Made by a program: the position numbers and the translations under genes. The notes under the pieces are model-generated. The model did no database searches. It was not told the origin of the DNA and saw only the letters and a program-made list of their open reading frames with translations. A DNA stretch of 30,591 bases from Dialister sp. CAG:486 (GTDB lineage: Bacteria > Bacillota > Negativicutes > Veillonellales > Dialisteraceae): NCBI GenBank assembly GCA_000434475.1, contig FR879520.1, positions 25,990-56,580 on the forward strand, read 5' to 3'. Shown one piece after another: positions 7,662 through 14,525 of the stretch; the stretch's first letter is position 1; each line of letters opens with the position of its first letter.

Positions 7662-7971
7662 ACCTGCCACTTCCTCCTATCCACCTAACCATCGCGGGAC
7701 AGTTGCTGAACCTTGGCTAGAGCGTTTATTTATTCAACGCTTATTGAATAAATATTCACCTTTGCCTTGCCATCATTCGTTCCCGCCCCGCAACCGGTCA
7801 GGCTCTAAATACCTTGAAATTCAAATTTCGCGAATTTTGGCCTTCATAGGCCTTGGCGACCTTCGGATATAAACTTACCCGTCCGCCACCCTTCCTCGGG
7901 CTCCTGCCCCCTAAATTCGCAATCCTCAGCCGTTTTGCACTATCCGTCCAAGGGCATTTTGCGTTCTGCGG
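7662..7971 (-). other. 310-base gene-free gap in the early operon, rich in inverted repeats
   Basis: No frame longer than a few codons with a ribosome site is seen. The gap holds two overlapping, mutually exclusive hairpins at 7721-7754, a GAAATT/AATTTC palindrome followed by GAATTT at about 7817-7838, and a repeated GGCCTT motif at about 7839-7854. It lies between SSB and the membrane-protein gene and may act as an operon attenuator, a small RNA or a replication-linked site. This is inference from structure only. Confidence 0.4.
7721..7754. promoter_or_regulatory. Overlapping alternative hairpins
   Basis: TATTTATTCAA (7727-7737) pairs perfectly with TTGAATAAATA (7744-7754) across 6 bases. 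AGCGTT (7721-7726) can instead pair with AACGCT (7736-7741). The two stems share bases, so only one can form at a time, as in a switch or a protein-bound operator. Confidence 0.5.
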
Positions 7972-8391
7972 TCAAAATGGGAGGTCCCCAGAGGTCTGCG
8001 GCTCCGGGCTGCCGAACTGACTGAACCCGGCAGCCCCGCATGGTTGCTGATTTGTCTGGGGCTCTCCTGCTGACTGCTTACCCAGTCCGATGGGGATCGA
8101 TACGACCTGCGCATTAAGCTCAGTGGTGTACTTCACCTCCCCGGTCTTCTGATCCGTGTACTTCCGGGATGTCCAGCGGCCCTTGACCATGACCAGCTTT
8201 CCCTTTGTGAGGTAGTTGCCTACCTCCTTCGCAACCTTGTCCCAGCACACCACATTCACCCAGTTTGTGATTTCCTTGTCGCCCCACTTCTCGCTGCATC
8301 CGATCGAGAATCGGGCATATGTCTTGCCCGTCTGTGTACACTTGACCACCGGATCGCGTCCAAAGTTTCCCATGAAATAGCATTCGTTCAT
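7972..8391 (-). CDS. ssb: Single-stranded DNA-binding protein
   Basis: A 139-residue SSB. The OB-fold domain fills residues 1 to about 105 (GNFGRDPVVKCTQTGKTYAR, NWVNVVCWDKVAKEVGNYL, KGKLVMVKGRW). A Gln/Pro/Gly-rich tail follows and ends SGDLPF, the acidic tip used to recruit replication and repair partners. It should coat single strands in phage replication and in RecT recombination. ATG 8391 overlaps the TAA stop of the DnaC-like gene by one base (TAATG). Confidence 0.95.
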   Translation of the reverse strand: MNECYFMGNFGRDPVVKCTQTGKTYARFSIGCSEKWGDKEITNWVNVVCWDKVAKEVGNYLTKGKLVMVKGRWTSRKYTDQKTGEVKYTTELNAQVVSIPIGLGKQSAGEPQTNQQPCGAAGFSQFGSPEPQTSGDLPF

Positions 8392-9122
8392 TATTCTGTC
8401 TCCTCCGTGTTCAGCGTCCCTCTGACCGATTCCCCGCCGGAGATCACTGCGTAGCAGCTATCTCTGAGTCGGTCAAAGAAACGGGTATCATAGCGTTTAA
8501 TGATCTGGTCAGCGTCCAGATTCGTAGTGATGATCGTCGGCTTCAGCTCGTTGTAGCGATGCGTGATGATGGCATCAACCTGCCCTTTCATCCAGTCGCT
8601 CTTCTTGGACTGGTACTCCATCCCGAGGTCATCCAAGATGACCACATCCCTGTCTCGGATCTTTGATAGGAATGTGCCATCCTGCGGATCCTGCAGAAGT
8701 TTTGTCAAGAGCTCCGGCATCGATACGAAGAATACCGACTTGTGCTTCTTGATTGCTGCAAGCGCGATTGCGCAAGCCATTGTCGTCTTCAGCTGCCCGC
8801 ATGGTCCTGTCATCAGAAGGCCGTGGCCTGCCTGCAGCTGGTTCTCAAGGTCGATCGCATACGCTTTCGCTACTGCGAAATTCTCCGCCAGCTTTGCAGG
8901 TACACCTCTTTCTGCGATCGCCTGAAAGGTACACCAGCGATACCGCTTCGGGATCCCCGAGCGAGCGATCTTCTCCTGCGCCTTCATGGCCCTGGCGATC
9001 GCCACCTGCTTCGAATTCTCATCATCCACCTTCAGGTAGTCACTGCTCCAGGCTGCTGTGAAGTCGGCCAGTGCTTTCTTCACATCACCCTTGGCCAAAA
9101 ATACATTTTTTAATTTACTCAT
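8391..9122 (-). CDS. DnaC-like helicase-loader ATPase
   Basis: A 243-residue AAA+ protein of the DnaC/IstB type. It follows the replisome organiser gene, as is usual in Firmicutes phages. The ATP site reads TGPCGQLKTT: the lysine and threonine are present but the glycine normally before Lys is a leucine. Walker B is VVILDDLGME. Sensor 1 is TIITTNLD, and the arginine finger region is DTRFFDRLRD. Its role would be to load the host replicative helicase at the phage origin. The start is ATG 9122 with GAGGAAG ahead. It overlaps the upstream gene by eight bases. Confidence 0.88.
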   Translation of the reverse strand: MSKLKNVFLAKGDVKKALADFTAAWSSDYLKVDDENSKQVAIARAMKAQEKIARSGIPKRYRWCTFQAIAERGVPAKLAENFAVAKAYAIDLENQLQAGHGLLMTGPCGQLKTTMACAIALAAIKKHKSVFFVSMPELLTKLLQDPQDGTFLSKIRDRDVVILDDLGMEYQSKKSDWMKGQVDAIITHRYNELKPTIITTNLDADQIIKRYDTRFFDRLRDSCYAVISGGESVRGTLNTEETE

Positions 9123-9750
9123 TGCTTCCTCGCTTTCTCCCTGTATTCCAGAAGTCCTCCGGCGTCTTTGGCTTGTCCTTCCAATTTTCAAGGCTGCCGA
9201 AATCTGCGCCGCTCCTGGTACTATTCACACTAAGGTTATTAGGATATTTCTTCTTTCCTTCTTCTCCCTTCTTCTCATCTATAAAGATTTGGGCAGCGTA
9301 GCGGTCGCGAGGTGGGTCACGATGTGGGTCACGAGGTTGGATATTCTCATTTGTAAACGCATCTTGATACTCGCCATATTTTTCGATGGTTACTAGCAAT
9401 CCGCCGGTTATCTTTCGCGTGGAAATCATCGGGGTTTCATCTGGGTCACCGCATGGGTCGCTAAATGGGTCACGAGTGGGTAGCGTAGATTTTGTCGGCT
9501 TTTTCCGCATATAGCGAATCACGCTCCGGATATCTTCATAGGACGGCTTGCGAGTAATAGCCCCGTCTTTATAGCTGAGCGCCTCCTGAATCTTTGGTAT
9601 GGAAGTCACAAGCTGCCCGCGCGCGAGCCCGTTGTATGGCTTGAATGCAGCCTGATGGAGCAGGTAGATCCAAACCTTCAGATAAAGTGGCGGCTTGAAC
9701 CAGATATCCGATGCGAGAATGCGGCGGGAGAGCTTGATGTATCCTTCCAT
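9115..9750 (-). CDS. Phage replisome organiser (DnaD-like replication initiation protein)
   Basis: A 211-residue protein with the N-terminal winged-helix pattern of phage replisome organisers: MEGYIKLSRRILASDIWFKP, then VWIYLLHQAAF and RGQLVTSIPKIQEAL. GGLLVTIEKYGEYQ closes this domain. Two short repeat tracts of a D-P tetrapeptide (TRDPFSDPCGDPD and PRDPHRDPPRDR) flank it; their DNA forms 12-nt iterons that may be the origin. The C-terminus is polar and disordered and ends near TPEDFWNTGRKRG. It should bind the origin and recruit the DnaC-like loader encoded next. RBS GGAGA precedes ATG 9750. Confidence 0.82.
   Translation of the reverse strand: MEGYIKLSRRILASDIWFKPPLYLKVWIYLLHQAAFKPYNGLARGQLVTSIPKIQEALSYKDGAITRKPSYEDIRSVIRYMRKKPTKSTLPTRDPFSDPCGDPDETPMISTRKITGGLLVTIEKYGEYQDAFTNENIQPRDPHRDPPRDRYAAQIFIDEKKGEEGKKKYPNNLSVNSTRSGADFGSLENWKDKPKTPEDFWNTGRKRGSNE
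9300..9485. repeat. Two clusters of 12-nt iterons inside the replication gene (candidate phage origin)
   Basis: On the coding (minus) strand the unit CGTGACCCA plus three variable bases occurs three times in each of two clusters, at about 9305-9340 and 9443-9480, with some units degenerate. They encode R-D-P-x tetrapeptides. Origins made of iterons within the initiator gene are known from lambda O and many Gram-positive phages. Confidence 0.5.
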
Positions 9751-9758
9751 GATTTCTC

Positions 9759-10124
9759 CTATCCCCTACACCAGCGCAGGGTGTGGTCTTCATTCAACTG
9801 GGCAATCGGCATGCCTCGGGTTTCTGCATAGTTTTTCTCGCTGCGGCATCCGCGGCTTTCTCTCCACCGACCGGTGAGGAGCAGCAGCTCGCACTTGGCA
9901 AGGATGAATCTCTCGGCGGCCAGGATTTCTTCTTCGCTTCGGCGGTCCATGTAGATGAAGTTATCGAGCGGATTGATGAATGTCGCTTCCGGGTATTCTT
10001 TGGTGAGCGAGCGGGCAAGATTCCGTGCGAGGATCTGATTCTCGAAGCTGCCGCCGAAGGGATGCGCCATATAGACAACGACTCCCTTGGTATGCAGGAG
10101 ATTTTCAGGAGACATGGTTCCCAC
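9759..10124 (-). CDS. DUF4406-like protein, nucleoside 2-deoxyribosyltransferase-like fold
   Basis: A 121-residue protein that begins VVYMAHPFGGSFENQILARN, followed by FINPLDNFIYMDR and ILAKCELLLLTGRWRESRGC, then a Cys/Arg-rich segment. The A-H-P-h-G-G start, the central N-P-x-D and the LLLTG-x-W-x-x-S-x-G segment match DUF4406, a Rossmann-like family related to nucleoside deoxyribosyltransferases that is common in phages. It may act on nucleotides or nucleotide-derived signals; the substrate is unknown. The likely start is GTG 10124 with AGGAGG nine bases ahead, overlapping the previous gene by 20 bases; ATG 10115 is the alternative. Confidence 0.78.
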   Translation of the reverse strand: MGTMSPENLLHTKGVVVYMAHPFGGSFENQILARNLARSLTKEYPEATFINPLDNFIYMDRRSEEEILAAERFILAKCELLLLTGRWRESRGCRSEKNYAETRGMPIAQLNEDHTLRWCRG

Positions 10125-10497
10125 CGCCGATCACCTCCTCCAGTTCTTTATCCAGCTTTTCCTTCGCCACGGTGTCAAGGACTTTCGACAAGCCAGCCCG
10201 GATGGTAGTCAGGAATCCGTATGTGAGTACGAGTGGGGCGGCATCCCCATAGCGCCGGATGAGTCCTACTATCTTCTCCGGCGTGGTCTCCATAGCTATG
10301 GCGATAGCCACCTGCGCGGCGATATTGTCGAAAAGATTCACCAGCTCCTTGCCTCCGGCGCTCTTAAATACCGTCACGTCACCTTCTTCGATGTCATTGC
10401 CGGTGCTGATGGCGAAGACCGCTCCTCTGCATTCGGGAATGGCATCTGCGATTTCTGCGAGCTTCGCCTTGACCATGCTTTCCTGCTCTTCAGTCAT
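10105..10497 (-). CDS. Hypothetical phage protein
   Basis: A 130-residue, mainly helical protein of unknown family. It starts at ATG 10497, which overlaps the recT stop as ATGA, so translation is coupled to RecT. Visible parts are an acidic N-terminal helix (MTEEQESMVKAKLAEIADAI), a central strand region (GAVFAISTGNDIEEGDVTVF) and a moderately hydrophobic stretch (AAQVAIAIAMETTPEKIVGL). The alanine-rich segment is not long enough to call a membrane helix with confidence. It ends in a charged KEKLDKELEE helix. Confidence 0.7.
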   Translation of the reverse strand: MTEEQESMVKAKLAEIADAIPECRGAVFAISTGNDIEEGDVTVFKSAGGKELVNLFDNIAAQVAIAIAMETTPEKIVGLIRRYGDAAPLVLTYGFLTTIRAGLSKVLDTVAKEKLDKELEEVIGGGNHVS

Positions 10498-11423
10498 TTG
10501 CCCTCGCCCCCATTCATAGCTTCGCCAGCAACCGCCTGATTTTGGCCTTCCTGTGCGTTCCCCTGCTCCCAAGGTATAGTGATAGCCTCCGCAGGATCCG
10601 CGGGGCTCACAGGGGCCAAATTCGGCGAATTTGCGATTGTGCGTTCCTGCGGCATCTCGGTATCATCCAACGTGCCCTCGGCCATATTGCGCATGACCTC
10701 CTGATCCGCCGGAGAGGCGTCGAGGTAGTTGATGCTCATGATGCCCCACTTGGAGAGCAGGCGGCGAAGGACGGTCTTCTTGGCCATCTCGTCATAGTGG
10801 TTTCTCCACACCGGATTCTGGCTTCTCCCCTTCCGGTTGGCGAGCTCGTGGGCGTCGATCTCCGCCTTGGTCATGAAGAGGGTCTTCTCCATGCCATTCT
10901 TCAGCCGGTAGAAGGCAGCGTATCCGATGACCGGGATCTTCGCGCGCTTCGCGTTGTCTGCTTCCCAGCGGAATTCGATGTCTTCGGTCAAGCGGTCATA
11001 GCTGATCAGCTCCCCCTCCCTGACGTCGACCGCATTGAGGCGCATGTAGAGCCCGGTGCGAAGCGCCAGCTGTACCATGCCCTTGTATCCGAGTACGAAG
11101 GTCGCCGTCTGCCCAAATGGCAGGATGTAGGCATACCCAAGGGACGGCTCGATGGGGAGGTCGTAAGCGGCCGCCTTCAGAGCAGACTGGATGATCGCCA
11201 CCGGGTTATTCTGGAAGATGGAAAGCACCTGCGGGGTGCTGTTGATGAGAGCAGCGAGCGAGCTGACGAACTGCGGCGCACGCTTGCCGAGAAGCTCGTC
11301 GAAGCGGCGCTTATAGCCACTGTTATCGAGCGTGTTGTTCAGCAGTTTCGGGATGGATGGCCGTTCCTGCTGCTGCGCGGTCATTTCGTTTCTTGTTGCG
11401 ACAATTCCTTTTCTTGCATCCAT
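10494..11423 (-). CDS. recT: RecT single-strand annealing recombinase
   Basis: A 309-residue RecT-family protein that anneals complementary single strands made by the partner exonuclease. Family signatures are visible: NPVAIIQSALKAAAYDLPIE, GYAYILPFGQTATFVLGYKG, LALRTGLYMRLNAVDVREGE and PVWRNHYDEMAKKTVLRRLL. The C-terminal 60 residues are a polar low-complexity tail. It is coupled to YqaJ, encoded directly upstream, and SSB lies further down the operon, forming a complete phage recombination module. GGAGG precedes ATG 11423. Confidence 0.96.
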   Translation of the reverse strand: MDARKGIVATRNEMTAQQQERPSIPKLLNNTLDNSGYKRRFDELLGKRAPQFVSSLAALINSTPQVLSIFQNNPVAIIQSALKAAAYDLPIEPSLGYAYILPFGQTATFVLGYKGMVQLALRTGLYMRLNAVDVREGELISYDRLTEDIEFRWEADNAKRAKIPVIGYAAFYRLKNGMEKTLFMTKAEIDAHELANRKGRSQNPVWRNHYDEMAKKTVLRRLLSKWGIMSINYLDASPADQEVMRNMAEGTLDDTEMPQERTIANSPNLAPVSPADPAEAITIPWEQGNAQEGQNQAVAGEAMNGGEGK

Positions 11424-11444
11424 GATGATTCCTCCTTGGAAAAA

Positions 11445-12416
11445 TTAAATCCGCATGACGCGGGTGCTGGTGGTGGTGATGAGGCCGATGGCCTTCAATG
11501 CTTCATAGCTTGCCGGATCCTGCTTCTTCAGCTTAGCCACAGAGATACTTTCGCGGGTCTGGCTTTTCCATGTGACTTTGTGCACCTTGCCTTCTCCATC
11601 GGTGACGGTGCCGACTTCGTTATCGCCGAGGATCGCCATCAGGAGATTCTTGGCTTCCTGCTCGCCCTCCTTCAGCTCCTTCTCGCGGCGCTTGCATGCC
11701 TGATAATTCTGAATGGCTGTCAATGCATCCGGCCCGAGATCGATAGCCTCTCCGTTTGAATAATTATGCAGTTTCAGCAGGGTGGAAGCGGTCGAATTTG
11801 TAGCATCCAGCGGAGGAAGTTTTTTCGCCTGCACAAGGTCCCAGAAGTCCTTTTCCTTTTCCCGGATATATGCGATGTCATCCTCATTTCTCTCGATGCG
11901 CTTCAGGCGGAAATCGTTCCCTCCGATGAGTGCGGCGATATACCAGTAGTCGGCTCCGGTGACCGCCATGTAATGCATGCACTGGCAGTAGTAGGCATCC
12001 GGCACCCGGATATCCTTCGGATCGTCCGGGTCACCCCATTCATCACGCATGTGATAGTCGGCGGTCTTGATTTCAAGGCCCGCATTCTCACCGACCACCC
12101 AGCGATCGATATTTGCCAGCATGTATGGGTGCTCCGGATCCTGCAAGGTTCCTCTCTTGTGCACCTTCTTTCCGGTTACCACCTCGAAGCGGGTGGCGAC
12201 GACAGGCTCGAGCTGTGTGCCGAACCAGACTTTGGCATTTCCGGAAAGATCGTCCGGTTCCATCATGCCGATTTTTTCTGCAGCCAGGCTATAGGCGCTC
12301 TTGTAAGGGTTCAATCCGAGCACGGTTCCGCAATCGGATCCTCCGATGCCTTGGGTTCGTACCTTGAGCCATTCTTCTCTCGGAGCGTCAGCTCTCAAAA
12401 TCAGTGTCGGTTTCAT
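11445..12416 (-). CDS. YqaJ-like phage exonuclease
   Basis: A 323-residue PD-(D/E)xK exonuclease of the lambda-Exo/YqaJ type, the partner that resects DNA ends for RecT. IGGSDCGTVLGLNPYKS is the family start, GTQLEPVVATRFE holds the first acid, MLANIDRWV contains the metal-binding Asp and LEIKTADY is the E-x-K motif, followed by YYCQCMHYMAV with the usual Gln. The C-terminal 90 residues form a helical extension. I use ATG 12416 with AGGAGG nine bases ahead; the longer frame to 12518 runs through two hairpins and is rejected. Confidence 0.93.
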   Translation of the reverse strand: MKPTLILRADAPREEWLKVRTQGIGGSDCGTVLGLNPYKSAYSLAAEKIGMMEPDDLSGNAKVWFGTQLEPVVATRFEVVTGKKVHKRGTLQDPEHPYMLANIDRWVVGENAGLEIKTADYHMRDEWGDPDDPKDIRVPDAYYCQCMHYMAVTGADYWYIAALIGGNDFRLKRIERNEDDIAYIREKEKDFWDLVQAKKLPPLDATNSTASTLLKLHNYSNGEAIDLGPDALTAIQNYQACKRREKELKEGEQEAKNLLMAILGDNEVGTVTDGEGKVHKVTWKSQTRESISVAKLKKQDPASYEALKAIGLITTTSTRVMRI

Positions 12417-12446
12417 TGTGTTCTTCCTCCTAATCTGGTATACTAG

Positions 12447-12521
12447 GGGTAGCTCCGAGACTGGAGCTACCCGAAATCTATATGGAAAGTGCCCGAACTG
12501 TGCCAAGTCGTCGGGCACTTT
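12447..12521 (-). promoter_or_regulatory. Two strong hairpins in the leader of the exonuclease-recT operon segment
   Basis: Read leftward, the first is an 11-bp stem at 12521-12486 with a 14-nt loop, directly after the LysM-gene stop. The second is a perfect 10-bp stem (GGGTAGCTCC/GGAGCTACCC, loop 6) at 12472-12447, about 20 bases before the exonuclease ribosome site. The first may be a terminator or attenuator, though its leftward T tract is short. Together they resemble a structured leader. Confidence 0.5.
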
Positions 12522-12812
12522 TCATTTGTCTGAAATTACCCGGGGAACGGTGATTGTGAGCACCGTGCCCGGCCGCAAATTGGCGCAGTCCTCGATATGG
12601 TTATCCTGAAGAACCTGCCATGAAAGCTCGTTCACATCGTCGTCTGCGGTCGCGATGCGGGACACGATGTCGTATACCGTATCCCCAGATTCGACCTCGA
12701 TCTCATACGTCACCATTTCCTTCTCCGGTGCCGGAGTGGCGAGGATGTACGCTCCCAGCAGGATGTTTACTCCCGCTACCAGCCCATACAGGGCTGCGCC
12801 TATCTTTCTCAT
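12522..12812 (-). CDS. Membrane-anchored LysM-like protein
   Basis: A 96-residue protein. Residues 5-26 (GAALYGLVAGVNILLGAYIL) form an N-terminal membrane helix or signal anchor, then a short linker. Residues about 38-92 look like a LysM domain: VESGDTVYDIVSRIA, then LSWQVLQDNHI and LRPGTVLTITVP, matching the G-D-T-h-x-x-I ... N ... L-x-P-G-x-x-L-x-h-P pattern. It would sit outside the membrane and bind glycan. Such small LysM proteins appear in early regions of several Firmicutes phages with unclear purpose. Start ATG 12812 has AGGAGA ahead and follows the previous stop at once. Confidence 0.78.
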   Translation of the reverse strand: MRKIGAALYGLVAGVNILLGAYILATPAPEKEMVTYEIEVESGDTVYDIVSRIATADDDVNELSWQVLQDNHIEDCANLRPGTVLTITVPRVISDK

Positions 12813-12813
12813 G

Positions 12814-13074
12814 CTAATCTCCTTTCAGGATGTTCCGCTGCTCCACCAGCCGGACGTTTTCGTGCATGGCGATGGTGCCCTTGCAGAAGTCTGCCAGAAC
12901 TGTTTCGATCGGGACGTTGTTGCTTTTTGCAATGTTCTCCATGATGGATCCGGCGATCGACATGATATGTTCAGTACGGAGGAATGGACTTGCGTTCATT
13001 TTGACATTCAAGCGACGGTCCTCCGTCTCCTCGACCGTGAATTTTACCTTATACTTACGCGCGCTCTTTTCCAC
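12814..13074 (-). CDS. Hypothetical phage protein
   Basis: An 86-residue protein with no recognised family. It begins at GTG 13074 behind GGGAGAAA; the ATG of the longer frame at 13149 lacks a ribosome site and overlaps the upstream gene deeply. The N-terminus is basic (EKSARKYKVKFTVEETEDRR), followed by a strand-rich part and helices (HIMSIAGSIMENIAKSNNVP, ETVLADFCKGTIAMHENV). It lies between a putative helix-turn-helix protein and the LysM-like gene in the early operon. Confidence 0.65.
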   Translation of the reverse strand: MEKSARKYKVKFTVEETEDRRLNVKMNASPFLRTEHIMSIAGSIMENIAKSNNVPIETVLADFCKGTIAMHENVRLVEQRNILKGD

Positions 13075-13417
13075 GCTGTTTCTCCCTTCTCTCGATACTG
13101 GTCCTTGCCCGTTCCAGGGCATCGGCCAAGAAATAGAATTGGTCCTCATAGCTAGCGAGCTGCTTCTCGAGCTCGCGAATCCGCGTCTCGAGCTTGCGAC
13201 GCTCGAACGGGCTCATGGGATTCTGGTTCCCGTCCCATCCCTCGCATTCTGCGACGGATGCGGCGGTATAGCATACACCGGGCACTCCCCGGCACCTCTT
13301 CAGGAGGCCGGCTTTTTCTCTGTCGCGGATGGCTGCGTCTGAGCACACCCACCGCTTCGCCAGGAGCTTCAATGGCCACACTCCTACGCTCCCGACGATT
13401 TCTTCCCGGTTCGTCAT
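13055..13417 (-). CDS. Helix-turn-helix and coiled-coil phage protein
   Basis: A 120-residue protein. Residues about 12-60 (VWPLKLLAKRWVCSDAAIRD, then REKAGLLKRC and PGVCYTAASVAECEG) look like a MerR-type or excisionase-like winged helix-turn-helix used to read DNA. Residues about 68-118 (RRKLETRIRELEKQLASYED) form a long charged coiled coil for dimerisation. The start ATG 13417 follows GGAGGAGG and overlaps the stop of the upstream gene (ATGA). A DNA-binding regulatory role is inferred. Confidence 0.68.
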   Translation of the reverse strand: MTNREEIVGSVGVWPLKLLAKRWVCSDAAIRDREKAGLLKRCRGVPGVCYTAASVAECEGWDGNQNPMSPFERRKLETRIRELEKQLASYEDQFYFLADALERARTSIERREKQRGKERA

Positions 13418-13770
13418 GGCTCCTCCTCCATCCTAACTTCGAGCCCCACGCACGCCCATGCGGCGCCCTCGGCGAGACCTTTCACGAACCAAGTAACTCT
13501 GGGATTACTGTAGTACTTTTTGGCTTCTTCTTTGGCGTCGTCGGCGTATATATAGATACACGCCATGTCTTTCGAACCGAAGCAGCCATGGTGCTTGATC
13601 GCGAGGCGAATGTACGCCGCGATGCGGATGATCGCGGTCTCCTGCCCGCTAATCTCCGTGGCTTCTTTTCCATCCGCCTCGGTGAATAATCTCTTGCGAC
13701 TCTTGCGAAGCTCGTCCAGTTTCGCGTCCATGACTTGAAGCGCCTGGACTGGATCTTTCAATACCTTCAT
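13414..13770 (-). CDS. Hypothetical phage protein
   Basis: A 118-residue protein with GGAGG seven bases ahead of ATG 13770. The first third is a charged helix (VMDAKLDELRKSRKRLFTEA). The middle (ETAIIRIAAYIRLAIKHHGC) is amphipathic, and the end (RVTWFVKGLAEGAAWACVGL) is moderately hydrophobic. I do not recognise a family. It overlaps the next gene by four bases, in a run of small early genes. Confidence 0.68.
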   Translation of the reverse strand: MKVLKDPVQALQVMDAKLDELRKSRKRLFTEADGKEATEISGQETAIIRIAAYIRLAIKHHGCFGSKDMACIYIYADDAKEEAKKYYSNPRVTWFVKGLAEGAAWACVGLEVRMEEEP

Positions 13771-13793
13771 TTGGACCTCCTTTCGCTGTCATT

Positions 13794-13813
13794 CATCACT
13801 CTTTCGAGTGATG
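13794..13813. promoter_or_regulatory. Perfect 8-bp hairpin with GAAA tetraloop between two early genes
   Basis: Read leftward, CATCACTC-GAAA-GAGTGATG lies four bases after the stop of the 55-residue gene and just before the next ribosome site. There is no T tract, so it is more likely an mRNA processing or stability element than a terminator. Confidence 0.5.
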
Positions 13814-13817
13814 CAGG

Positions 13818-13985
13818 TCAAGCATCCCTTTTCTCGCTTTCCTTCTGTGCGCGCTCGATGTCTACCTTCATGGACATCCCATAAAGGACGCCCATTTCAA
13901 AGTCTGTCACGTGTACGCGGCTAGTCTTCCTTGCAAGGCTTTCCCAATAGGTGCGACGCTCCGTGATTGTTCTTTCTGGCTCCAT
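13818..13985 (-). CDS. Small hypothetical phage protein
   Basis: A 55-residue protein that starts at ATG 13985 with a very strong ribosome site (AAAGGAGGTGATACT), the same one used by the repressor gene at 17042. It reads MEPERTITERRTYWESLARK, followed by VTDFEMGVLYGMSMKVDIER and a charged end. It is soluble and helical, with no family known to me. Confidence 0.65.
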   Translation of the reverse strand: MEPERTITERRTYWESLARKTSRVHVTDFEMGVLYGMSMKVDIERAQKESEKRDA

Positions 13986-14015
13986 CAGTATCACCTCCTT
14001 TCTCCTTGCGCTATT

Positions 14016-14095
14016 CGCCCACTGCGGGCGAGGTGGATCATCAGGGTATCCTTACCCCCTCACCACCCTAAGCCCGCCGTGTGGCGGGCTGGTGG
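14016..14095. repeat. Structured GC-rich spacer, copy 1
   Basis: The spacer between two early genes holds CGCCC/GGGCG (14016-14030) and AGCCCGCC/GGCGGGCT with a GTGT loop (14071-14090), the latter extended by CCACC/GGTGG. The motifs GGGTATCC and the CCCCCTCACC run recur in a second copy at 15880-15930. It has no T tract and is not a standard terminator. Confidence 0.5.
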
Positions 14096-14110
14096 ATTCT
14101 TGTCCTTGTT

Positions 14111-14350
14111 CTACTGAAGGCGGCCTTCGCGCCATTCCTTGATGGCCTGTTTTTCGGCCTTTATTTCGAGGTGCAGGCTATCGCTGCAACTCATCAGCCC
14201 GATGGCCTGATAGGCTTCCGCCATCGTGAATGCTAGGCGGTGGTATCTCTCGCTGTCGGCCAGCTGGCCTTTACGAAGGGATCTCGAAGCATCCAGGTAG
14301 GCTTCAAAAACTTTATTCAGTGCTGTTTTGTTCATTTCGTTGGTTGTCAT
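14111..14350 (-). CDS. Small helical phage protein
   Basis: A 79-residue protein that is nearly all helix (NKVFEAYLDASRSLRKGQLA, YHRLAFTMAEAYQAIGLMSC) with a charged C-terminus. ATG 14350 has AAGGAGGAA ahead. It is the first leftward gene behind the promoter at 14412-14440, so it starts the second early transcription unit. The function is unknown. Confidence 0.7.
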   Translation of the reverse strand: MTTNEMNKTALNKVFEAYLDASRSLRKGQLADSERYHRLAFTMAEAYQAIGLMSCSDSLHLEIKAEKQAIKEWREGRLQ

Positions 14351-14411
14351 GGTATTTCCTCCTTGTTGTGCTTACCCATTCTTTCGTGTTGCTCTTTTCG
14401 TCTACAACTAT

Positions 14412-14440
14412 ATAATAGCTCTTTTGTATTCGTCTGTAAA
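14412..14440 (-). promoter_or_regulatory. Leftward early promoter (PL-like)
   Basis: On the minus strand TTTACA (14440-14435) and TATTAT (14417-14412) are separated by 17 bases. The spacer shares ACGAA and AGAGC with the other early promoter at 16928-16956. It drives the 14350-14111 gene and those beyond. Confidence 0.75.
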
Positions 14441-14473
14441 GTATTTTTGCAAATATTTTTTAGGTTTTTGCGT

Positions 14474-14502
14474 TTGTGAACACGATTCTTTTATGTTATA
14501 TT
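14474..14502 (+). promoter_or_regulatory. Rightward promoter of the MuF moron with operator-like site
   Basis: TTGTGA (14474-14479) and TATATT (14497-14502) are separated by 17 bases. The -35 overlaps GCGTTTGTGAACACG, which resembles GGCGTTTACAAACACC at the repressor promoter, so the same regulator may bind both. Confidence 0.6.
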
Positions 14503-14525
14503 GTGAATATGGAGGCGTATTACCA

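Noticed and set aside
10542..11759. Long + strand frame of 405 codons
   Set aside because: It lies antisense to recT and the exonuclease, has no ribosome site and no recognisable domain; it arises from codon bias of the real genes. The same holds for 2274-2891, 11766-12446 and 29384-30268 on the + strand.
14328..14525. N-terminal extension of the MuF moron protein
   Set aside because: It would cover both divergent promoters and has no ribosome site; ATG 14526 has GGAGG ahead and begins the membrane segment properly.
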